DNA of 64,000 nucleotides from contig JANVCC010000014.1 of NCBI GenBank assembly GCA_025345505.1, positions 526,559 through 590,558 of the forward strand. Direction: 5' to 3'. Source of the stretch: Todiramphus chloris collaris. Its lineage: Eukaryota; Chordata; Aves; Coraciiformes; Alcedinidae. The position numbers and the translations under genes are program-made. The notes under the pieces are model-generated. The model made no database searches. It saw nothing but the letters and a program-made list of their open reading frames with translations, and was not told the DNA's origin. How positions within the stretch are numbered: the first letter of the stretch is position 1; every line of letters starts with the position of its first letter. Of the stretch, positions 46,653-59,700 are shown in pieces.

Positions 46653-48425
46653 TAGAATCATAGAATATCATAGCATCATAGAATGGTTTGGACTGGAAGG
46701 GAACTCTAAAGGTCATCTAGTCCAAACCCCCTGCAGTGAGCAGGGACATCCTCAACTAGATCAGAATACTCAGAGCCTCATTGAGCCTCACTTTGAATAT
46801 CTCCAGGAATGGGGCCTCAACTACCTCCCTGGGAAACCCATTCCAGTGTTCCACCGCCCTCATGGTAAAGAACTTGTTTCTAAGCATCCACTCTAAATCT
46901 ACTTTTCTCTAGTTTAAAATCATTGCCCCTCATCCTGTCACTACAGGCCTTTGTAAACAGTCCCTTTCCTGCCTTCTTGTAGGCCCCCTTCAGGTACTGG
47001 AAGGTTGCTATTAGGTCTCCCTGGATCCTTCTCTTCTCCAGGCTGAGCAACCCCAGCTCCATCAGCCTGTCTTTGCAGGAGAGGTGTTCCAGCCCTCTGA
47101 TCATTTTTGTGGCCCTCCTCTGGACCTGCTCCATCAGGTCCACATCCCTCCTGTACTCTGGGCTCCAGAGCTGGATGCAGGACTCGAGGTGAGGTCTCAC
47201 CAGAGCAGAGCAGAGCAGAGCAGAGGGGCAGAATCACCTCTCCTGATCTGCTGGCCATGCTCCTTTTCATGCAGCCCAGGATGTGATTGGCCTTCTGGGC
47301 TGCAAGTGCACATTGTCTGCTCATGTCTGGCTTCTCGTCCACCAGCACCCCCAAGTCCTTTTGTGCAGGGATGCTTTCTATGACCTCATCTCCCAGTCTG
47401 GGTTGATAGTGAGGATTGTTCCAGCCCAGGTGTAGAACCCTGCACTTCGTCTTGTTAAACCTCATGAGGTTCACATGGGCCCACTTCTCCAGCTTGTCCA
47501 GGTCCATCTGGATGACATCCCATCCCTATGGCATACTGACAGCACCACTCAGCTTGGTATCATCTGCAAACTTGCTGATGGTGCACTTGATCTCACTATG
47601 TCACTGATAAAAATATTAAACAGTACATGTCCCAGTACGGACCCCTGCAGGATACCACTTGTCTCTGCTCTCCATCTGGAATTCAACCCACTGACCACTA
47701 CCCTCTGGATGTGACCATCCAGTCAATTCCTTATCCACTGAACAGTCCACCCATCAAATCCGTATCTCTCCGTCTTGGCAAGTAGGATATTATGGGGAAC
47801 TGCATCAAAGGCCTTGCAGAAGCCCAGATAGATCACATCCATAGGTTGTCCCTTGTCTACTGACATGGTCACTTTTTCATAGAAAGCCATTAAGTTCATC
47901 AGTCAGGATTTGCCCTTAGTAAAGCCATGCTGGCTGACTGATCACCTCCTTGTCCTCCATGTGCCTTATCAGATCTTCTAGGAGAGTTTGCTCCATGATC
48001 TTCCCAGGCACAAAGGTGAGGCTGACAGCTCTGCAGTTTCCAGGGTCCTTCTCTTTTCTACCCTTTTTAAAAATGGGTGCAATGCATCCCTTCTTCCAGT
48101 CACCAGGGACTTCACCTGACTGACAAGACTTTTCAAATATGGAGAGTGGCTTGGCAACTATATCAGCCAATTCTCTCAGGACTCTGGGATGCATCTCATC
48201 AAGTCCCATAGACTTAAGTATGTACAGGTTCCTCAGGTCGTCACAAACATGATTTTCACAGTGGGAGGGACTTCACCTTGTGACTGGGAGATGTTTGGAA
48301 AAAGGTTGCCAGTGAAGACTGAGGAAAAAAACCATTTGGAACCTCAGCCTTCTCCTCATCTGTTTGTTACTAGCTCACCGTTCTTGCTCTTCAGGGGGAT
48401 GTATGTTTTCTTTAGCCTTCCTCTT
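46653..48425 (-). mobile_element. CR1 LINE, 1.8 kb, 5'-truncated
   Basis: The 3' tail at 46653-46690 contains repeated ATCATAGAAT. Up the plus strand, the reverse frames give the ORF2 C-terminal domain ([35 protein letters not shown]), then the thumb/palm region ([20 protein letters not shown]), then the RT N-terminus ([39 protein letters not shown]). Frameshifts and stops make it inactive. A pentanucleotide AGAGC/CAGAG expansion lies at about 47203-47225. Confidence 0.93.
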
Positions 48426-48429
48426 TTTC

Positions 48430-50615
48430 ATTGATGTATCTAATTTACAAGATTCTCCCTTCTCACACTCTGGTGACAACGGTACCGTGCATTTTTTGTG
48501 TGAAGACAGCACACAAAGAAACTCGGGCAGCATTTTCAACTACACCTTTTCATTCTGCTCAGCTGGTAGTGCTAATGTCTCAAAAGCAATTTAGTATCAT
48601 TAAAAAAAAAACATATTAAAGTAACTGCTCTGTCACAAATAATACTCCCTGGCACAAAATAAACAACCTGGAGCCCCACCACCATCTCATAAGCACATGA
48701 CTTCGTGTGTCCTTTCCATTTCTATTTTATTTCCATGATATTAATGTACTACAAATCTTTGCAAAACATTGTATAATCCACACAGAGTACTGTTTTACAT
48801 ATTAACATTTTCAAATGTATTCCATGACAGCTTCTTGTACTACATTCATATGCCTATCTAAAAACCTTTCAGTTTCTGATTTCACATCAGTAATTTTTCT
48901 CCCGTAATCTAACCGATGTGCCCAGAAAGATCTAGTAGTTACTGTAAAAAGTACAGCTGCATGAAGCATGAGTTCACATTGTTGACTACAGTTTTAGATA
49001 GTCTTCAAAAACTGCTTGAATTATATTAGCAATAACACTTATAAAACAGAGAACTTTCTCAGAAGTGCACAGATTCACTAAGAAACAGGGATAAGCAGCA
49101 GATCAAATGCCACATGAGTAAGAGGATGCTGCAGCTGCTGCAATCTCCACACAGCACTGCACTGGGCTGTGCACAGCAAGAGGTGGAACACACCTACCTG
49201 TGCTAACACACAAAGATTACCTACCCAGGAGAGGCTGGCTATCGAGCGTCCCTTTAGGATCAACAGAGAAACTGAGAAGAATCACCTTCTGGGCATCTCT
49301 CTTTGACTTCAGAGTCCCTAAACATCTAACTCGAACTAGAAGCTTGAATTCAGCAGATGCACCAAAGCGATTCTCACTTTGTAAGTGCTTAAAATAAATG
49401 AGAAATAAAAAAACCCTAGACGAAACCCAAAATACCCTATAAAAGTAAAAGCAAATCCACTACTGTGAATATTAGAAAGTAATTCTAAAATATTTAAAGA
49501 TAACTTTTCTTCCTTTAAGGGAACTTTTGACTCTTTCAATTCTTTCCTAATTTGAGCAAGTTATTCCCCACCCCCTGTCCCCCCTTTTAGACAGGAGAAA
49601 AAAGAAACCAATATTCCTTCCCTCCTACCCTGCCTTTTTCTCCACTAACAACTATGGCAATCCCTCTGATGCATAACATTACATCATTGCTTTTTAAACA
49701 AAATTCACAAGTTATTTCATTAGGTGTATCTGTACCAAAACTGGTGACATACTAAGACTGAAACATGTTTCAAGTCCTGCATCAGCACTGTAGAGTTCTT
49801 ATTCTAATACTGAGAGCCATTGTGAATAACTGTGCCAAATCCATTAGCATATTATGTCTTTCAAGCTTCTTCCTTTCAAAGTGTTTTTTCCTTGTTTGTC
49901 AAGACAAACTTGCTGCCTTCAGTCAAATTTAAATACCCAAATTCACAAAGCAATCCCCCTTTAGTATCCTTAATATAATGGAGTCTCATCAGCAGATTTT
50001 TCTGGAAGTACACTCACAGATTTATTAGTTCCCCCACACAGCTATTGTTTAAAAGATCTTCAAAGGGCCTGTTCACTAAAACAAGTGCCAACTGTGTTTT
50101 CAGTTACACACAAACTGCCTGCAAGATGGGGCACCGTGCTAAACGAGACGAATGCCTCTGTCAACTGCAGTCTGAAGTACTGTAAACAAATTGATATAAA
50201 GCACCAGAAGGTTTAGACCATAGTGTCAGCATTTCTTCCTCTGACTATGTAACTCTAAATATGCAAGCAAAGCTAGCAGTATTTAAAAATCCAACAGTAT
50301 CCCATAGCAACAATATAAAAAGGTTAACATATGTTATCAGTGTATCATAAGAGTTTTACACTGCTCTTCATAATGCTGGTGACAAAACTGAGCAGCCTCC
50401 TATAAATAGGGAGAACATGCACTAGTAATCTCAGACAAAATCAGATTTTTTTTTCTAATTCTAATTAAAGTTTTATCACAGACTCCTATTAGACCAGGAT
50501 TCATCCCCTCGCTTTTTTCTCGTATTGAAAGTCTACACTACAGCTACCCTTGAAAGTGTTAACTTGGTTTAAAGAACAAGGTTTTAATTTTAATAGTTTT
50601 ATAGTGTCTTCTTAA
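48430..50615. other. Intergenic sequence beyond the 3' end of GYG2
   Basis: About 2.2 kb without a recognisable gene or dispersed repeat. Confidence 0.6.
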
Positions 50616-50618
50616 AGT

Positions 50619-50624
50619 TTTATT
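50619..50624 (-). promoter_or_regulatory. Candidate polyadenylation signal of GYG2
   Basis: AATAAA on the minus strand, about 665 nt past the stop codon. I found no canonical signal closer to the stop, so the 3' UTR would span the CR1 fragment at 50797-50995. Confidence 0.4.
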
Positions 50625-50796
50625 TCTAAACCTTCTAAAAGGTTTGTTGTTGTTTTTTTTTTTTTTAATAGCATCTTCTAAAAGGTACTTTTGAAATAAT
50701 CTCAATTCATGAAATAATCTCAACTTCCAACATGTTTCACACTCAACTGTTTCTGCAGAATGCTATTGGGAGGAGCAGGGAAGACTGATAAATAAC

Positions 50797-50995
50797 AGAA
50801 TCATAGAATGGTTTGTGTTGGAAGGGACCTTTAAAGGTCATCTAGTCCAACCCCCTTGCAGTGGGCAGGGGTATCTTCAACTAGATCAGGTTGCTTAGAG
50901 CCCTGTACAACCTGACTTCAAACATTTCCAAGAATGGAGCATCATCCACCTCTCTGGGCAACCTGGGCCAGTCTCTCACCACCTTCATTGAGTAA
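50797..50995 (-). mobile_element. CR1 3'-end fragment in the predicted GYG2 3' UTR
   Basis: Plus-strand AGAATCATAGAATGGTTTGT, then GTTGGAAGGGACC and TCATCTAGTCCAACCCCCTT, is the reverse complement of a CR1 3' end. It lies in the same orientation as GYG2, downstream of its stop codon. Confidence 0.9.
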
Positions 50996-51288
50996 ATTTT
51001 CATTGTAAAACAATGAGAGAGCTCAAACTCAGAGGGTACCATTCATTATACTTCAGAAGGCACAATGGGACAACAATGAAGATGAGACACAAATAAGAAT
51101 AAAGACGAGGCACACTTAACAAATAAAAACAAGAGTCTGTATCTGTTAATCTTTCCCCAAAGTATTTGAGGATCCATATCCACCTCTTTAACTTTGGTGT
51201 CAAATAAACTATGAAGATAGCCAAGTATTCAAACATTACATTTAGAGAAGAAACATAGATCGTGATGACCATTACAGTACACTCCATC

Positions 51289-51450
51289 TTAATGTAAAAA
51301 TGCATCCAATTTCTTTTTTATATGTTCAAAAGCATCTTTTCCCATATAGTCCATGCGCCCTTCCTCCCATTTTCTCCGCTCATCTTCTGGAGTTGGTTCT
51401 TCTGGTTTGAAGTGAATAGAAAGCTCTGAAAGAGATTGTGTGACCTCATT
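51289..51450 (-). CDS. GYG2: GYG2, last exon
   Basis: The acceptor is TCCCACAG in transcript sense and the exon ends with TAA at 51291-51289. It encodes [20 protein letters not shown], then [20 protein letters not shown] and a basic helix ending LDAFLH. This is the conserved C-terminal glycogen synthase interaction motif. Confidence 0.95.
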   Translation of the reverse strand, partial: NEVTQSLSELSIHFKPEEPTPEDERRKWEEGRMDYMGKDAFEHIKKKLDAFLH

Positions 51451-53757
51451 CTGTGGGAAGAAGCAGAACAGCGGGAAAATGGTCATTTGGTTGTTCTCAT
51501 TTCAGTGCTGTGAAATTAAACTTTAAATGTCAAAATTCTGCTTTTTACAGTGCCACTTAAAACAATAAAACAGTTTTCAAGCATTCATTCTTGTTTTGAT
51601 AGTGTGATCTCATTTTCCCATGCTTTTCCTACTTGTCATAACATCTTTGAGCGTACCATTTAGTTTGTCTTAATTCAAACCTTGGCATACTTAGCAACAA
51701 CAGATATTATAAACATGGCCTATTTACATTAGAATATCTCCTACAAAAATGTGTAACCATGTATCTTTGCAAATTTTGTCTTCAACACACTTTCGTGTGA
51801 ACATAAATTCCTAGAATTTTTGGTCATTTGTTTTAACTGACGTCCAGTGAGATCAGTATTATTTAGCAGATGTTAGACACATTAACTATATAAATTACTT
51901 CAAAATATTGACACTATTCATTACACTGATAATTAATTCATTTTGAATAATGGTCCAAAATTGTGAATCCTGGTTCAAGATAAGTTTATTAGGTGCACAA
52001 ATTCAAGATATGTTATTAATGATAACTGTGGAAAACTGTGTCCATGATTGACCAATGCCAGTAAAACCAGAACATCTCGACAATTAAAACCAGTAATAAA
52101 GATTAAACATAATAAGGACTAATCAAGGCAGCTATTAAAAACCTGCTTTCAGTACTACTGCAAGAGCTTCCAATGCCAAAAATCCATCTCATGTTGTAAA
52201 AAAAATTGCAATCAACCAGAATGACCTTCCAGTGAAGATCTCACAAATTCAATACGAAGATATTTCAGAACAGAACAATCAACAATCAAGAGAACAGGAA
52301 AAAAAAAAACCAAAACCAAAAAGCTTTGTTTGTATGATTATTGGAGAGCTAAAATTAACATCATGCATTTATTACTTGGAGGCTAGCGCAGGAAAATAAA
52401 CGTTCAAAAGCCAGAAGTATAGCTGATAGAAAGGAATCGTACCCCAGTGCCAGAAGCAGTTAAGGAATTACATAGCTAAAAGAGTCAAGATTTTATTTAC
52501 ACATTCATCATAATTAGTTAAGATTTACCAAAATTATGTTAGCAGCAGAGACACACATGCAAGTACCAACACATGTACAATGCAGAAAGCTACATGTAGC
52601 AGTTCTGAGATTTCCTGAAGCACAGGATGAAATACAAGTTGGTCTGAAGGTCTGTCAGGCTCAGAGATGGACATTAGAACTACTTTGTTCAGTTTCACAC
52701 ATAGGTTGCTAAAATACAGCCAGTGAGGTTTTATTAGAATATTTTTTCATAGTTTCCTTATCATGAGAATTCATACAATACAAATTGATTTCAGTCTTGT
52801 GGTAGGGGAAAGCAGTGGATGGCAGGAAAAGGAACAAAACACATTATCACCACGGACAAAATTCATCTCACCCAGCTTTAGCTATCAAAATGTCACTGAA
52901 TCAAAGCTTCTACCACAATCAATCTAGGAGAAGTACCTCCAGAGGGCAGTTCATCTCATCCTAAAATAGGTTCAAAGTGGATGTCATTTTTCAGTGACTA
53001 GAGAAACAGCCTGGAAAGCTAGCTTACAGTAGATGCCTACCATTCACCAGGCCAAAGTCCAACAAGAACAATCTCATTTTAGGATAATAGCTTGCGCTAG
53101 AACTCATGAGCTTTTTATATGTATAGAATGAGAACTGAACAATGTATTCTAAAACACAGGTAAAATAGATTACCCAAAATATTTGCCTCTGACAGATACC
53201 AAAACGTAAACAAGTACACAGACCCCATTCTGAAGTCTCTTCCACCAAAATGAAAACAATCCCACAGGACTAATGAAGTTAAGCAACAAAAAAAAAAAGG
53301 AATTACACAGTTTCTAAGTCAGAAGAGAATCAGGCTATTAATGTTTAATTAATATGATCTTCTGATAAACCAATCGTAGTAATTAAGAAAATAAAGGAAA
53401 TTTAAATTTGAATGACAATACTTTAAGTGAATGTCATGATTTTTTTTTACCATAAATGAACTTTTTTAAAGCGTGTTCCCATTTGTTTTGAGCATTTACA
53501 ATGGAGTCAGATGCGTTAGGCACACAAGACAACACATCTTTCACAAATAAATTACTCCTAAGTTATAGAGATGGAAGTTTGCAATTTTCTTTAAGCCACT
53601 CCACACTTGGTGAAAAACAAAGGAAGGAAGACTACAGTTTTAATTTGTGGAGTAGCTATAGTTTAAAGGGATGAAGTATAGAATGTAATAAAAACTGTCT
53701 TCATCTTACTAGAGAGCAGTCCACAAGTTACAACAGCAGATGACATTAGAACATTAG

Positions 53758-53789
<32 letters not shown>

Positions 53790-56700
53790 TCCCAGTTGTA
53801 TCTTGTGTAGCAGTTTACCAAATAACACGTAATGATGTACAGCTGCAGAAACATTGTGCTATAATGTCCAACTTAATTCCTGCATAAATTAAGGGGAATC
53901 AGTGCAATAGAAACACCCAAATACAATAACAGCGACAAAAGAACCTGGACTTCTACAATTATCATCACTGGATTATTTAAAGACACTCCTTGCTGCCCAA
54001 CTCACAGAAATTTGGGGAACAGTTTTCCGAGTCAACACTGCTCGGGAAAGAAAAAAACCAAACCAAAACTCTACAGAGGAGTGATAGAAAGGATTCTAGT
54101 TTTAAATATATTAATTCACAAGAGTATTAAAATTCAAAAGTTTACATTGGTAACAGAATTTTTTTTTGTATTACACTTCATTAAGTACCTACCAACTTTC
54201 AAAAACTAACCTCTTTGTAAAATTCAACACAAATTCTTTCCACCTCCAGGCACATCACAGCTGGACAGCTGCCTGTCGGAAAAGGACCTGGGGGTGCTGG
54301 TCAATAGCCGGCTGAACAGGAGCCAGCAGTGTGCCCAGGTGGCCAAGAAGGCCAGTGGCATCCTGGCCTGGATCAGAAACGGTGTGACCAGGAGGAGTAG
54401 GGAGGTGATCGTACCCCTATACTGGGCACTTGTGAGACCGCACCTTGAGCACTGTGTCCAGTTTTGGTCACCACAGCACAGGAGGGACATCGAGGTGCTG
54501 GAGAGAGTGCAGAGGAGGGCAACAAAGCTGGTGAAAGGGCTGGAAAGCATGCCCTGTGAAGAGTGGCTGAGGGAACTGGGTTTGTTTAGTCTGGAGAAGA
54601 GGAGGCTGAGAGGAGACCTTATTGCCCTCAACAACTACCTAAAAGGAGGTTGTAGCGAGGCTGGTGTTGGTCTCTTCTCTCAAATTAGTAATGATAGGAC
54701 GAGGGGGAATGGACTCAAGTTGCGTCAGGGGAGGTTTAGATTAGATATTAGGAGGAAATTCTTCACTGAGAGGGGGGTTAGGCACTAGAACAGGCTGCCC
54801 AGGGAGGTGGTGGAGTCACCATCCCTGGAGGTGTTTAAAGAACGATTAGATGTGGAGCTTGAGGATATGGTGTAGTGGTTAGAGAAATGCTAGGACAAAG
54901 GCTGGACTTGATGACCCTGTAGGTCCTTTCCAACCATAATGATTCTATGATTCTATGATCATGCATGCATGACTAAAGGTTAAAGAAAACAGATACTCTT
55001 TAGACTGTTTCTAATGCTAGCAAGAAAATTCAGTAGCTACGGATAAAGTGAAGAAAATACAGTCTCCCAGATCAGAAGCATAATTTTAAAAAATGTCATT
55101 TTAGTCTATCATTTCACTTTGTTACTGCATACAGTAATGTACAACATACTTACAGATTTCAAAGTGAGCTCCTCAGGCGAACACGCTGTGGGATGTATTT
55201 CATATGTCTGCTCTGGAAGCACAGGCATTTGCAGCGAATTCGCCACATTCAGGCTGACCTTTTTCAGTGTGATTTCAACTCCATTGAAAGTGTGCTAACA
55301 AAAACAAGAACATCTCACCACTGAAACACAATTTTGCAGGAAACTATTATCTTATTTACAACAGTTTCATTTCCTCATGGGGAATCTCAGCATTAAAGGA
55401 ACAAGTTAATAGATTAAAAGACAATAATAGTTTGTGGTCCCAGATTCAGAGCACATTGCAATTGGATTTTTGCACTCTTAAGTATGCCAGCATCATCAGG
55501 AAGGACATCTAACCGGTATTTCCACCTTCATGTTGTCATGGCTGAAATATTTCTTTACTGTACAATTTCTTAAAAATTAAACACATTACAGTACAAGATC
55601 CTCTGCTTTCCAATTTGTCATGCAGTTAAAAACCACAAATTCCTCTCTGGGGCTTTGATGGTAATTGTCCAGCTGACCTATGTGACTATGCAAATAGCTC
55701 AATGACATAATAGTCTAATATTAAAAAAAAAAAGCCACCACATTAAGAAAACACTTACATATACATAAATGTGATGAGAATTGCCATGTCTGGATACAAA
55801 ATTAAAAATTTTACTTCTCCTGCTTATTACTCTATGCTTCTGGTCTCCAAGAAATCATCTATTTATCAACATATTTTTTAATCTTTTAATGGAAACCATG
55901 CATTGCTGCACTTACATAAGAAAAAAAAACCATGTAAACAGTTCAGTAAATGCTTCATGACATATGACTACTGAATATAACATCCTAAATGAAATTAACA
56001 TTGCCTTTGTAAGTCTGGTTTATTTGTTATGACCCTCATAAAACAAGTTATAATGTAGTTCCAGAAAGGTAAATTTTACTATAATTCAAGGGCTAGTTTG
56101 ATGGTGTGCATCAACTCATCTTCAAAAAGTCAGAAGTCCCGTTGTTTCATAGCCAGATTATCACCATCTCTGGCTAATTTGTATCATACTTTGTGTTTAA
56201 TTTGTAGAAGCTATGCGCATACATTCCTGTACAAACTCTGTAAACTGAGAAGGAGACTGGGGGAAATCTTTGGAAAGCCAACAGTACTAAAAATCCTTTC
56301 TAAACTGCTAGTTTAGATGTTTCTAGAAGCAATCACTGCTACTACCAATCAACAGATAACTGTTTTTTCATGTAATTCCTTACTCTAGCAAACATGTAAT
56401 ATTTGGATTTTTTGTTGTGATTCCAGCATATTCCCACTAATTCTTTATCAGTTACCTTGCATTCCTCAGATTCTGGTACTTCCATCTTTTGAAGTTTTTC
56501 CAACAAAGGCAATATACTGGCACTGTATATATTCCACCAGAGGGCAAGAAATGACAGCTGATGAAGAGATCCAGAGGTGGTGCCATCCTGCATAACTCTC
56601 TTTGTTTGAAGGTTGTATTTGTAGTTCCAGGGCTTTGTAGCTCCCAAGAAGTGAACAACTTTGGCATCTCTACCAAAACTGTAAAGATTAAACATACAGG

Positions 56701-59700
56701 TCTATACATTAAGTATGGAGGTTTTTAGCCTATATAAACTGCTGAAGAAACAAGCTTACTCTCACTGGTGAGGTAATTCTGTCATTTTGCAATACCAGCA
56801 CATTCAGTATGAGTATATACTTAGTATTTTTTCTGTCTTATTAGTTTAAGTTATCTTGTTTAGCATAGAGAAAAGAAAAAGGCTGTTTTGCCATTTCCTT
56901 ACAGCTGCTGATTCTAGTAGAAAAGTTCATGAAGGAAAATCACAGGCTCATGCAACACCATTTCCAGTTTTCCTGCATACTCTGATAGTAAACAAATAAA
57001 TACCACTTCTAAAACTGAATCAACAAAATTTGTTATTACTGATTCTATATTAAAAATTACTAATAAATAATGCATCATCCTAAGTTTACCTTCCAGTAAG
57101 AGTGTTTTCTGCAATTGGAGCAGTAATTCACAGCACTCTAAATCCGACTTTCCTTCTGCCAGATGTTTCCTAACTGTATTGTCTGAAGTCATATAATTAC
57201 TAGCACAAATTCTGTTTCACAGAACCTAAGAAATGGTCCAAAAAACCAACAAAAACAACTGTTTTCCATAGAACTGACTAGAACAACATTCAAAGTAAAG
57301 CTGTCGTGACCTAATGCTGAAGTAATCTATGTCTTCTCAAATATAAGAAAAGCTTCTCTGAAATCCCTTAGTGTATCTTGCACTCTGTGATGTAAGACAT
57401 TCATGTTGCAGTTGAGGTTCTACTGCATGATTTTTACATAACACCGTATCTGACTGATGGAAATTATGATCACCAGAATATGGCATCATTATTCTCTCCT
57501 GTAACAGAATGTTTGTTAACAAACTACAGAGATCTGGAGTCAGTCAGACGTGTTACTACTTACTGATTAAAAGCAGGAACGTAGGTGTATACAGCACTGC
57601 TGCTTAAGTTATAGAGGAAAGGTAAGTGTTTGCCAATATCTGCTGTTGCCCAGTTGCTGAAGAAGCTATTCAACAGGCCTTGATCACCTCCTAGAGAATA
57701 TATAAAACAGCATTACCATAATTACACATATGCTCAAATTTATGTCAAAATTTCACATCCAAGGATGAGAGTGAGACTTGTGTGTTCACGGGACTGCAGC
57801 TTGGACTTGACAATATGGCCATGTGAGCAGGTACAAGTGTAATACCTGATCCACTTCGATGCAAGTTCAGTGTAAATGGACTCCTATTGTAATATATGAA
57901 GAAAGGAGTAGGAAAGAGTTTTGGTCTCCCTCAGAGCAGAAGACTGAAGAGCTGTATTTCTCTCTCCTAAACCAGACAGCAAAATTAAAACTTACTGAGC
58001 AAGACACATACACAATGTCCCTTCCTTGCCTTTTTCTGGGAAGCACAGTCAACAATAAGTCAATAGGTCTTAAGAACAGTATAAGAGGCAAAGGTCTGCA
58101 CCTTAAATCTCTGCAAGGGAACCATTACGTAAAGCCCAGAGAACCCCTGCCTTCCTCATGCTGCCAGATAGCATAAAAGCTATGGAAAAACAGCTTACTG
58201 AACAGTAAACTAATGTCTTGCCCTTCATCCCTTATGTCCTGCCCCTTACCATCAAAGCTGCCATGTTCAGCAGCAAACCGGAGCAGCAGGTTGTAAGTTT
58301 TCAAAGAAGGTCGGAACACAAATACACCACTATTAAAGCAGTCAGGCCAGCCAGAATCAGGAGCTGCTGAAAACTCTTCTCGATCAAACAGTTCATCAAC
58401 ATTGCAAAGCACCTTAGAGACAGTAGGAAAAAAAGGAAAAAAAAATGTTAGAGATAATGTTTTTCTAGAACATGAGTAGCTAAATAGGTACCAATGGAGT
58501 AAATTGATAGTTTGGCCAAGTGTACTGCTTGCAGAGCATAAAAGCAGTGGCAAAGTAAAATATGCTAGGGGTCAGAACCTCTATTTTAATATAATAAGGC
58601 AACACTAATTGTGGGCCTCCATGATTTCTCTGATAAAAGTGCAAACCCTGTGAAATTATTTCATGAACACTGGAGACCTCCCAGAAGGCCCCTTTAAATA
58701 TTATAACATATCATGAAAACACACAATTTCCTTCTTTCTCAGCTCTCCTTCCCAGAGTCCATTATTCTCAGTAACTGCAACAGAGCTGAATGAAAGCTGG
58801 GAATACAAATAATTTGAGTTACCAACAGTCTGACTACAGGAGCAGCAGCAAAACTGTCTCTTGTTCCTAATTTTCTAATGTAAGTTAAACTCAGAGGTTT
58901 GCTTTGGTTTGGTTTTTAAGCTTCATAATCAATCAGGATGATGTCAAGATAACTTTTAAAGTTGTTGAAAAGACTGATGTGCAGTCACTGACAGTCTGGA
59001 CCCTACCCACAACTGATGCACTGTGAAAAGCAGAAGAATAATTTTTTTTTGGAGAAAGACTACTTCCTTGAATTGAAAAGAAAACCAAATTTAATTCCCT
59101 TCCTTTAACTTTAATGTAAAGCATGAAATAGTTAGCGTACCCACCTCACCTCCTGAGAAGAATAACTTAATTTGGTTTCTAATTCAAATACAAATCTATT
59201 AAAATAAAATGCATCACAGTCTTCCAAAGTGAGCCCTGAAAGTGCAAGGGGAAGGCTGACAAAATTATCCTTACAAATTTATGGTCAGTTTTATCTCTAT
59301 ACCTCCAAATTTATTGATTTATTTTTTTAAAGTAATTAATACTTCTAGGGTTTGGGTTTTTTCGTCCCTTTTAAAACTGGCCTGCCTCCCTGACTGGACT
59401 AAGTCCAAACAGAAGTAACCAAGAGATCCATCTTAAAAATCTGTCAGAAGCCCCTTTGCATAGACTGTGTTTGTGGTATCTTTTGAGGACAGTTCTGAGG
59501 CTACTCTGAAAGCAGGGTTTATTTCTATGCAATCAACAAAGCTGTAAGCACTGCCAAAACATGCCAGCTGGAACTCCTGCAACCCTGTGACCACCAGCAG
59601 ATCTGGTCACTTCATAGGGCAGTAGGCCAATAGACAAGGAAGCATCCCACACTCAGAGCAGCTCTTTAAGACTGACATGAACATTTCCATGGTGCCTGCT

